Of a stretch of 64,000 bases of DNA, positions 57,827 through 64,000 are shown piece after piece; position 1 is the stretch's first letter, and the number at the start of each line of letters is the position of its first letter. The stretch spans positions 710,501 through 774,500 of the forward strand of contig JAURUC010000001.1 in the NCBI GenBank assembly GCA_030803735.1, in the 5' to 3' direction. The notes beneath the pieces were generated by a model that was not told the origin of the DNA, made no database searches, and saw nothing but the letters and a program-made list of their open reading frames with translations. A program made the translations under genes and the position numbers. The DNA is from Actinopolyspora lacussalsi (GTDB lineage Bacteria > Actinomycetota > Actinomycetes > Mycobacteriales > Pseudonocardiaceae).

Positions 57827-58663
57827 GTGGTGGACGTGGGCGAGTGCGACGAGGAAGACGCGGCGGGTTGGCAACGGGCCTGTGAACTGGTCGCGGCCGC
57901 CCGCAGGATCACGGTGTTGACCGGCGCGGGTATCTCGACCGGGGCGGGTATCCCCGACTTCCGGGGACCGAACGGTGTCTGGACACGCGATCCGGGAGCG
58001 CAGCGTCTCAGTGATATCGACAGCTACCTGGCCGATCCCGAGGTGCGCCGCGCGGCTTGGCGCAGTCGGGCGCGGCACCCCGCGTGGGAGGCCGAACCCG
58101 GCCCCGCTCATCGGGCTCTCACCGAGCTGGCGAACTCCGGAAGGATCCGTGCGCTGCTGACGCAGAACATAGACGAGCTGCACCAGCGCGCCGGGCTCGA
58201 TCCGGAGCTCGTGCTGGAGTTGCACGGTTCCATGTTCGGTACCGTGTGCCTGGAATGCGGTGAGACCGGGACCATGCGTGCCGCGCTGCGGCGCGTGGCG
58301 GAGGGTGATCCCGATCCGTCGTGCGAGCGCTGTGGGGGCATCCTCAAATCGGCGACCGTCTCCTTCGGTCAGGCTCTGGACCCCGAAGTGGTTCGTTCCG
58401 GGCAACGAGCCGCGATGGACTGCGAGTTGTTCTTGACCGCGGGTACCTCGCTGACGGTGCATCCCGCCGCCGGTTTCGCCGAGTTGGCAGTACGGGCCGG
58501 TGCCGATCTGATCGTCTGCAACGCGGAGCCCACCCCCTACGACGACCAGGCCGCCGCCGTGTTGCGCGGTAACCTCGACGAGGTTCTTCCCCGGTTGCTC
58601 TCCGTGCCCACGGTGCCGAACTCCAGCCCGCTGCGTACCTGGGGAGATCCCAGCACCTGGTGA
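57827..58663 (+). CDS. NAD-dependent protein deacylase (sirtuin)
   Basis: A Sir2-family protein of about 278 residues. TVLTGAGISTGAGIPDFRG is the NAD pocket, LLTQNIDELHQRAG the active-site motif, ELHGSMFGTVCLECG begins the zinc-binding module whose other pair is CERCGG, and TAGTSLTVHPAAGFAELAV closes the NAD site. The catalytic His of the LHG motif is present. It removes acyl groups from lysine with NAD consumption. The start is uncertain: GTG codons at 57827, 57830 and 57836 are all possible and none has a good ribosome site. Its stop overlaps the start of the NlpC/P60 pseudogene (GTGA). Confidence 0.88.
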   Translation: MVDVGECDEEDAAGWQRACELVAAARRITVLTGAGISTGAGIPDFRGPNGVWTRDPGAQRLSDIDSYLADPEVRRAAWRSRARHPAWEAEPGPAHRALTELANSGRIRALLTQNIDELHQRAGLDPELVLELHGSMFGTVCLECGETGTMRAALRRVAEGDPDPSCERCGGILKSATVSFGQALDPEVVRSGQRAAMDCELFLTAGTSLTVHPAAGFAELAVRAGADLIVCNAEPTPYDDQAAAVLRGNLDEVLPRLLSVPTVPNSSPLRTWGDPSTW

Positions 58664-59644
58664 GCGGTGTCGCGGGATCATCTCGTGCTCTCGTGCTGTT
58701 GTTCGTCGTCGTGCTGACCACGGGGATTCCGGGCACCGCGTTCGCGGCGCCCACTCAACCGCCGAATCCCGATCGGCAGCGGATCAGGGAGGAACGTGCC
58801 GAGGTGCGTCACGCCACCGATCGGGTTCGTGCCCTGGCGTGACGTCTCGACGACGTCGAGTCCGAGTTGGCCGGGTTGTCCGCTGTGGTCGGCCGCAGGC
58901 TGGAGCGGGTGAACAAGGCCAGGACAGACCTGCGTCGGGCCGAGCGGGCAGACCGTGCGCCCGAGAGAGCGGCACGAGCCGCGACGGCTCGTCGGAAGGC
59001 GGTTTCGGCCAGGGAATCCCGCCAGGAGGAAGTCACGGAGCTGCGTGCCGAGCGCGCGAGCGCCCGGCGACGTCTCACGGCGGCGCGTGCCGAGGTAGAG
59101 ACGCTGCTGGCTCAGCGGGACAGGCATCGCCGCTGGCTGGAGGCCAACCGCGGCGAGCCTCGAGCCCCCGTTCCCTCCGGGGAATCTCGGTCTCCGGACC
59201 GTACCGAAACCGGTGGTGTCGCCTCAGCCGCGGTGGAAACCGTGGTCGCGAGAGCGCTCTCCCAACGAGGGGTCACCTATGGGTGGGGTGGTGGTGATGC
59301 CGACGGTGCCACGCGAGGCATCCGCGACGGCGGCGTCGCCGACGCGCACGGGGACTACCGCAAGATCGGTTTCGACTGCTCCGGGCTCATGGTCTACGCC
59401 TTCGCGGGCATCGGCGTACGGCTGCCGCACTACAGCGGTTATCAGTACCGTGCGGGCAAGCGAGTGCCGCTCGCCCGCAAGCAACGCGGGGACATGCTGT
59501 TCTGGAACGACGGTGGCGATGTGCACCACGTGGCGCTGTACCTGGGAGACGGACGAATGGTCGAGGCCCTACTCGGGAGCTCGGGTGCGGGTGACCGAGG
59601 TGAGGTACGCCGGGATCGCTCCCTACGCGGTACGACTGCTCTGA
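58660..59644 (+). pseudogene. Secreted NlpC/P60 peptidase gene broken by a stop and a frameshift
   Basis: The gene begins at GTG 58660 with a clear signal peptide (ALVLLFVVVLTTGIPGTAFA). An in-frame TGA at 58840-58842 follows RVRALA; the frame then goes straight on as RLDDVESELAGLSAVVGRRL, so a single C-to-T change (CGA to TGA) explains it. A coiled coil and the catalytic NlpC/P60 domain follow, with FDCSGLMVYAFAGIGVRLPH and DVHHVALYLGDGRMVEA. Near 59567-59569 (a CCC run) the frame slips: the true C-terminus YSGARVRVTEVRYAGIAPYA, then VRLL, is in the next frame, as if two C bases were lost. The gene is co-linear with RipA-like hydrolases that cut peptidoglycan. Confidence 0.82.
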
Positions 59645-59745
59645 TGTGAACGGGGCCGACCACCGACGCCGGGGGCGAACCCCACCGCCGCGTTCGAGGT
59701 CGGCCACCCGGAATCAGCGGGGACGACGACCGCGCCGCCGCTCGG

Positions 59746-59812
59746 ACACGGGAACTCGTCGCGCCGGACGGCGAGTCGGCGGAGCCCCCGGGCGGTGATC
59801 GAGTTCCCGTGT
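59746..59812. terminator. Long-loop inverted repeat at the end of the marR gene
   Basis: A 13-base inverted repeat (59746-59758 with 59800-59812) flanks a 41-base loop and abuts the stop of the marR gene; an 8-base stem, GGCCGACC/GGTCGGCC (59654-59705), lies just left of it. The pair lies between convergent units and could terminate both. Confidence 0.45.
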
Positions 59813-60306
59813 CACTCATCCGCGTTGGCAGTACGCAGCGTGCGCATGGCCATGGCCAGTTGCTCGGACGTCTCGGGGCCCAGGGGCCCCAGGACCGTGC
59901 GACGCAGGATCTCCGCACAGGCACTCTTCGCCGTTTCGGCTGTCACCCGACCGTGGTCGGTCAGTGTCACGTAGGTGACGCGGCGGTCGGTGTCGCAGGG
60001 CTCCCTGCGGATCAGATCCGCTGCCACGAGCCGGTCCGCCACCTTGGTGAATCCTCCGCTGCTCAGTGCCGCTTCCCTCGCCAGCTTGGTCATCGGCATA
60101 CGGCATTCCGGAGAGCGCACCAACCTGACGAGGATGTCGAAAGCGCCCGGGGTGAGTCCGAACCGCTCGTTGATCTCGGACATGAGCCGTTCCTGCGTCA
60201 CGTGATACCCCTCGATCACGAGTCCCCACCAGGTGACGATCTCGTCGTCTCCCGCCTCCTGACTCGCCGTGTTGGGGTCGACGGCGGTGATGTCCTCGGT
60301 TCCCAC
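59812..60306 (-). CDS. MarR-family regulator of the quinone-stress module
   Basis: A 164-residue MarR protein. The winged helix reads LTPGAFDILVRLVRSPECRM, MPMTKLAREAALSSGGFTKV, then ADRLVAADLIRREPCDTDRR with the wing VTYVTLTDHGRVTAE. The start at GTG 60306 fits the family length. It is divergent from wrbA and shares a promoter region rich in inverted repeats, so it probably represses the wrbA–dioxygenase–hydrolase unit. It has one Cys in SPECRM and one in EPCDTD, which could sense electrophiles, as in MhqR/YodB-type regulators; this sensing is an inference. Confidence 0.85.
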   Translation of the reverse strand: MGTEDITAVDPNTASQEAGDDEIVTWWGLVIEGYHVTQERLMSEINERFGLTPGAFDILVRLVRSPECRMPMTKLAREAALSSGGFTKVADRLVAADLIRREPCDTDRRVTYVTLTDHGRVTAETAKSACAEILRRTVLGPLGPETSEQLAMAMRTLRTANADE

Positions 60307-60383
60307 CTGGCTGCCTTTCTTCGTGTGGCTGTTTCGTCTCCGTAGTCTAACGGCCACCAGATAAGCTTTTCCCAGAAGCTTCT

Positions 60384-60417
60384 TGCGAAGAAGATGATTT
60401 ATGGTAGTATTCTTCTT
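60384..60417 (+). promoter_or_regulatory. wrbA promoter with overlapping operator
   Basis: TTGCGA (60384-60389) and TAGTAT (60406-60411) with a 16-base spacer form a plausible promoter. The inverted repeat AAGAAGA/TCTTCTT (60388-60394, 60411-60417) overlaps both boxes, and the palindrome AGAAGCTTCT (60375-60384) lies just ahead. These are probable MarR sites. Confidence 0.6.
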
Positions 60418-60475
60418 GTGCGTAAGAAGGCGTCGACCACAGGGGCGACGCCCGGCATTCGAAGGAGTCGTACTG

Positions 60476-61090
60476 ATGAGCGGTCCGGTCAAGCTCGCGG
60501 TCGTTTACTACTCGGCCACCGGCGTCGTCGCCGAAATAGCCAACGCGTTGGTCTCCGAAGCCGAAGCGGCCGGTGCCGAGGTCCGGTTGCGGCGAGTCGC
60601 CGAACTCGCTCCGGATGAGGCCGTGGACGCCAATCCCGCGTGGCGCGCGAATCTCGAAGCCACCAGGGCTGTCGCCGAGGTGACCCCCGACGACCTGGTC
60701 TGGGCCGATGCCGTGATCTTCGGTAGCCCCACGCGCTACGGCAACGTGGCGGCCCAGCTCAAGCAGTTCATCGACTCGCTGGGACCGCAGTGGCAACAGG
60801 GGTTGCTCGCGGACAAGGTCTACAGCGGGTTCACCTCTACCTCGACCAAGCACGGTGGTCAGGAGTCCACGCTGCTCGCGTTGTACAACAGCGTGCACCA
60901 CTTCGGCGGAATCCTGGTCAGCCCCGGTTACACCGATGGCTCGAAGTTCGTCGACGGCAATCCCTATGGAACCAGCCACGTCGACGGTCAGGGACAGTTC
61001 AAGGTCGACGGTGAGACCAGGCAAGCGGCGTCAGTGCAGGCTCGTCGAGTCGTCAACGTCGCCCGAGCCCTGCGGGCCGGCTCGGCCTGA
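60476..61090 (+). CDS. wrbA: NAD(P)H:quinone oxidoreductase WrbA
   Basis: A 204-residue flavodoxin-like protein. The FMN loop is VVYYSATGVVAEIANALVSE; FGSPTRYGNVAAQLKQFIDS and FTSTSTKHGGQESTLLALYN, then HHFGGILVSPGYTD are WrbA signatures. The enzyme reduces quinones by two electrons, avoiding semiquinone radicals. The ATG follows GAAGGAG. It is divergent from the marR gene and is followed on the same strand, after a 119-base gap, by the dioxygenase and hydrolase. Confidence 0.94.
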   Translation: MSGPVKLAVVYYSATGVVAEIANALVSEAEAAGAEVRLRRVAELAPDEAVDANPAWRANLEATRAVAEVTPDDLVWADAVIFGSPTRYGNVAAQLKQFIDSLGPQWQQGLLADKVYSGFTSTSTKHGGQESTLLALYNSVHHFGGILVSPGYTDGSKFVDGNPYGTSHVDGQGQFKVDGETRQAASVQARRVVNVARALRAGSA

Positions 61091-61209
61091 GTACCGTGCG
61101 TGAGACCCGCCGGGAGCCGCGGGGTCGGTGCTGAGATCGGGCTCCGCCCCGTGCCCCGGCGGTCGATTCCGCGCCGAGCACCAATCGCTTCCTCGTTCGG
61201 AGGGCTGAA

Positions 61210-62178
61210 ATGGGTATCGCCACCAGTGGGCTGCACCACGTGACCGCCATCGCGGGGAATCCGCAGCGCAACGCGGACTTCTACCTGCGTACTCTGGGGC
61301 TTCGGATGGTCAAGACCACCGTCAACTTCGACGATCCGGGCACCTACCACCTCTACTACGGTGACGAGTCCGGCCGGCCCGGCACGTTGATGACGTTCTT
61401 CCCGTTCCACGGAGCTCCACCCGGTAAGCACGGCAACGGTCAGGCCACCGCCACCGCCTTCTCCGTGCCGGAACGATCCATGGGTTGGTGGCAGCGCCAC
61501 CTCACCGACGCCGGGGTCGAGGTCGGCCCGGTACAGTCCCGCGACGACGAGGAAACGTTGACCTTCCGGGATCCGGACGGGCTTGCCCTGTCGCTGGTCG
61601 CGCACCGGCAGCCGGATCCCCGTGCCCCCTGGGACAACGGCATCGTTCCGCCCGAACACGGCATTCGCGGGTTGCACTCGGTCTCGCTCTCCGTCGACGA
61701 CGCGGACGCCACCGCCGGGATGCTGACCGGAATGGGGCTCTCGTTGACCGAGCGGCAGGGCGATCGTTTCCGCTTCGCGGCGGGTGACGGCGGTCCCGGC
61801 ACCTACGTCGACGTGCTGGTGCGTCCCGGTGCCGAGCGAGGTCTGGTCGCCGCCGGTACCGTGCACCACGTGGCCTGGCGAGCGCCCGACGAGTCGACGC
61901 AGGCGGCCTGGCGTTCGGAACTGGTCGAGAGCGGTGTCTCGGTCACGTCCGTGTTGGATCGGCAGTACTTCCGGTCGGTGTACTTCCGCGAGCCGGGCGG
62001 AGCACTGCTGGAGATCGCAACCGACGAACCCGGCTTCACCGCCGACGAACCCCTGCTCGAACTGGGACGGGCACTCAAGCTCCCGCCATGGCTGGAACCC
62101 AGCAGGGAACAGATCGAGGCAGCACTGCCCCGACTGGACCTGCCGAGCGAGAACAATCCGGAAAGGCCGGTCTCATGA
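61210..62178 (+). CDS. Ring-cleaving dioxygenase, VOC superfamily (MhqO-like)
   Basis: A 322-residue two-domain VOC protein. Domain 1 begins SGLHHVTAIAGNPQRNADFY, with FYLRTLGLRMVKTTVNFDDP, then TYHLYYGDESGRPGTLMTFF; domain 2 begins GLHSVSLSVDDADATAGMLT and ends VYFREPGGALLEIATDEPGF. Metal ligands (His in LHHVT, His in the second repeat VHHVAWRAPD and Glu in LEIATDE) are in place. The pattern is that of MhqO/MhqA-type hydroquinone dioxygenases. The TGA stop overlaps the ATG of the hydrolase gene (ATGA), so the two are coupled. Confidence 0.88.
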   Translation: MGIATSGLHHVTAIAGNPQRNADFYLRTLGLRMVKTTVNFDDPGTYHLYYGDESGRPGTLMTFFPFHGAPPGKHGNGQATATAFSVPERSMGWWQRHLTDAGVEVGPVQSRDDEETLTFRDPDGLALSLVAHRQPDPRAPWDNGIVPPEHGIRGLHSVSLSVDDADATAGMLTGMGLSLTERQGDRFRFAAGDGGPGTYVDVLVRPGAERGLVAAGTVHHVAWRAPDESTQAAWRSELVESGVSVTSVLDRQYFRSVYFREPGGALLEIATDEPGFTADEPLLELGRALKLPPWLEPSREQIEAALPRLDLPSENNPERPVS

Positions 62179-62798
62179 GCACTTCCGAACTGCCGCTCCG
62201 CCATGAGTTCACCGAAGGTGACCCGCGTTCACCGGTACTGCTGATGCTGCACGGGACAGGTGGCACGCCGCGTGACATGGCCCCGCTCGGATACCGGATC
62301 GATCCCGAAGCGGCGCTGCTGTCCCCCGCCGGCAGTGTTTCGGAGAACGGTGTGGCGCGGTGGTTCCACCGGTACGAGGAGGGAGTGTTCGACGAACAGG
62401 ACGTCCTTCGCAGGGCCGGGGAACTGGCCGAGTTCGTCGAACAGGCTCGCGACCACTACGGCATAGCCGATCGCGGGTTGGTCGCCGTCGGATTCTCCAA
62501 CGGCGCCAACATCGCCGCGGCGCTGACGCTGCTGCGCCCGGACGTGCTCACCGAAGCCGTGCTGTTCGCCGCGATGTCGCCGATCGTCGACACACCGCGT
62601 CACTCCCTGACCGACACCCGGGTGTGGATGTCCAACGGCGAACACGACCCCATGGCGCCGATGGCCTCGGTGAACCGACTCGTCGGCACGCTGCGTGACC
62701 GCGGGGCCGAGGTGACCACGCACCGCCATCCCGGCGGACACGACATCACGGCGGAAGCACTGCGGGAGGCAGCCGATTGGTTGCGTCAGCGTCACTGA
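62175..62798 (+). CDS. Alpha/beta hydrolase (MhqD/phospholipase-carboxylesterase-like)
   Basis: A 207-residue alpha/beta hydrolase. VLLMLHGTGGTPRDMAPLGY supplies the oxyanion hole, VAVGFSNGANIAAALTLLRP the GFSNG nucleophile elbow with the serine, VWMSNGEHDPMAPMASVNRL the acid and HPGGHDITAEALREA the catalytic His. It resembles MhqD and YpfH-type carboxylesterases. In this module it would hydrolyse a product of quinone ring cleavage; the substrate is inferred only from context. Confidence 0.88.
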   Translation: MSTSELPLRHEFTEGDPRSPVLLMLHGTGGTPRDMAPLGYRIDPEAALLSPAGSVSENGVARWFHRYEEGVFDEQDVLRRAGELAEFVEQARDHYGIADRGLVAVGFSNGANIAAALTLLRPDVLTEAVLFAAMSPIVDTPRHSLTDTRVWMSNGEHDPMAPMASVNRLVGTLRDRGAEVTTHRHPGGHDITAEALREAADWLRQRH

Positions 62799-62850
62799 AC
62801 CGGTTTTCGTGCTGTCCGTGCGCTGAGCTCGTCGCGGTGCTTACGCGGGC

Positions 62851-64000
62851 TCACTGCTTCCCGCGGTGAGCCGCCGCCCGAAGCGAGATCCGCTTGATCC
62901 GGCGGTACGCTCCCAGGGCGATCCGCAGCGTCGGGTGCCGATCGCTGGACAGCACCAGGCTCTCCCGCAAGCCCGGAGCTTTTGATGCTTCCGGTGTCGG
63001 CGGAGCTTTCGGTTCCTGCTGCGCTCGTTGTCGCGCCGTCTCGCGTCCGATCACCTCCGCCAACGCCTCGATCGCCACTTCGGCCAGTTCGGCCGTATCG
63101 GGGTGATCCGGGACCACTTCGGGGCCGTCGGTTACGGCGGGACGGAGTTCATCGAGGTCACCGATCACCTCATAACCCCTTTCCGCCAGTGCCTCGGTAA
63201 TCCGCTCGGACTGTTGTCGCAGCCATTCCCGGTGTTGTTCGGGTACTTCGAGCGGATTGCGGGCCTTGCGGCTTCCCAGGATCTCTTCCGCCAGGTTCCG
63301 CTTCACACGTAGGTCGTGCGTGGGCCAGTCGATGTTGCCGTTGAGCCGTTGGTTCAGGCGACGGATGAGTTCCGTCTCGGCTACGCCCAGTGAGCGGTTC
63401 CGCTGCTGCACCCGGGTGTCGTACTCCTCGGGGCGCAGTCCCAGGAGTTCGGCGAAGCGGTGCCATACGAGGTCGGTGGAACTGCCGGCGGGAGGCACCG
63501 TAACCACGTGGACCCGTTCGGGGGGGATCGACCGGCCCCATTTGGCCAGGATCTCGGGGACGTCCTGCCGGTGCCAGAACAGCTTGCTGAGCATGTCCGG
63601 TTCGGCGACCGTGCCCCGTACTCCGGCCACGAAGTCCTCGAACGATATGGTGTGCCGGTTTTTGACGTCCTCCTGCCACACGGCGGGTAGCTGACGCTGC
63701 AGGTCCCGCACCGTGCAGACCAGATGAACCTCGGCGAAGGAAAGATCGGCCATCGCGCGTTCGATCTGTTCCGGGGTGGCCGTGCAGAACAGCTCGTGCG
63801 AGATGACTACGGTCGCGGGCCCGTCTGCAGCCTGCTTGACCAGGTTTTCCCAGGCATTCGGGACGTTGTCGTCGAACCAGTCCACCTGGAACTGCGTGTT
63901 CTGCAGATCCATGGCAGCGTGAAAGTGCGCGTCGGGGCGAGTGCCCGGATAGTGAACGCCCGCCTCCCGCAGGGCCTCCCTGTTGTTCCAGAGGATCTCC
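62851..64000 (-). CDS. Sulfotransferase-like protein, N-terminus beyond the window
   Basis: The frame continues to the right edge, reading EILWNNREALREAGVHYPGT before the first ATG at 63912, so the true start and the PAPS-binding P-loop lie outside. About 380 residues are visible. ATVVISHELFCTATPEQIER, VHLVCTVRDLQRQLPAVWQE and FLRIPA-free central helices fit the sulfotransferase fold (the SHE and TVRD motifs for 3'-phosphate binding), then RVHVVTVPPAGSSTDLVWHR follows. The C-terminal 120 residues are charged and probably unstructured, ending with basic residues. The acceptor is unknown; a cell-surface glycan or lipid is possible. Confidence 0.72.
   Translation of the reverse strand, partial: EILWNNREALREAGVHYPGTRPDAHFHAAMDLQNTQFQVDWFDDNVPNAWENLVKQAADGPATVVISHELFCTATPEQIERAMADLSFAEVHLVCTVRDLQRQLPAVWQEDVKNRHTISFEDFVAGVRGTVAEPDMLSKLFWHRQDVPEILAKWGRSIPPERVHVVTVPPAGSSTDLVWHRFAELLGLRPEEYDTRVQQRNRSLGVAETELIRRLNQRLNGNIDWPTHDLRVKRNLAEEILGSRKARNPLEVPEQHREWLRQQSERITEALAERGYEVIGDLDELRPAVTDGPEVVPDHPDTAELAEVAIEALAEVIGRETARQRAQQEPKAPPTPEASKAPGLRESLVLSSDRHPTLRIALGAYRRIKRISLRAAAHRGKQ

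Overview
The window is high-GC actinobacterial DNA with dense genes, GTG and TTG starts, and many 4-base ATGA/GTGA overlaps. The lineage signals are a GarA–DUF151–MerR–gcvP block in the order known from Mycobacterium, an ergothioneine cluster (egtABCD), an AcnR/aconitase pair, and a TIGR03086 (mycothiol/DinB-like) protein. Together with several osmolyte-related transporters they suggest a Pseudonocardiales-type organism, possibly a halophile such as Actinopolyspora. The genus is my inference, not something the sequence proves.

Layout. 1–2.6 kb: a truncated amidohydrolase, a YezG-like protein, an SDR-type epimerase and a small acidic protein. 2.8–9.2 kb: a carnitine locus. It has a CaiT-like BCCT transporter, carnitine 3-dehydrogenase, a BKACE-type dehydrocarnitine cleavage enzyme and a betainyl-CoA thioesterase, governed by an unusual XRE–TetR regulator; the expected product is the osmoprotectant glycine betaine. 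9.3–16.2 kb: an MFS exporter, a malonyl-CoA synthetase (MatB), a secreted GH20 hexosaminidase and a choline transporter resembling animal CHT1. 17–24.4 kb: the pgsA–garA–DUF151–MerR–gcvP block with a tandem glycine riboswitch, then a cysteine-free HesB-like protein. 24.4–30.1 kb: a conserved actinobacterial protein, a small Zn-knuckle protein divergent from an XRE regulator, a stand-alone structured RNA resembling the HEARO/IscB omega RNA, and a pair of CNNM/CBS membrane proteins.

30.4–37.4 kb: a TIGR03086 protein, a POT peptide transporter, a DUF3616 protein, a FUSC exporter and acnR. 37.6–42.1 kb: egtABCD. 42.1–45.7 kb: two small Zn-knuckle proteins, then aconitase with a candidate AcnR operator upstream. 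46.3–50 kb: a zinc alcohol dehydrogenase, a hypothetical protein, a DUF574-type methyltransferase and an EamA transporter, followed by a relic of a secreted F5/8-type protein. 50.4–57.6 kb: a tightly coupled nitrate/nitrite assimilation operon (nitrate reductase, its electron-transfer flavoprotein, NirB, NirD, a siroheme-type chelatase). 57.8–59.6 kb: a sirtuin, then an NlpC/P60 gene broken by one stop codon and one frameshift. 59.8–62.8 kb: a quinone-stress module (MarR, WrbA, ring-cleaving dioxygenase, hydrolase). The window ends inside a sulfotransferase-like gene.

The most notable item is the orphan HEARO/omega-RNA-like element at about 27.06–27.31 kb: no IscB reading frame or recognisable relic lies next to it. 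All family assignments come from reading the sequence and remembered family features; no database search was run.
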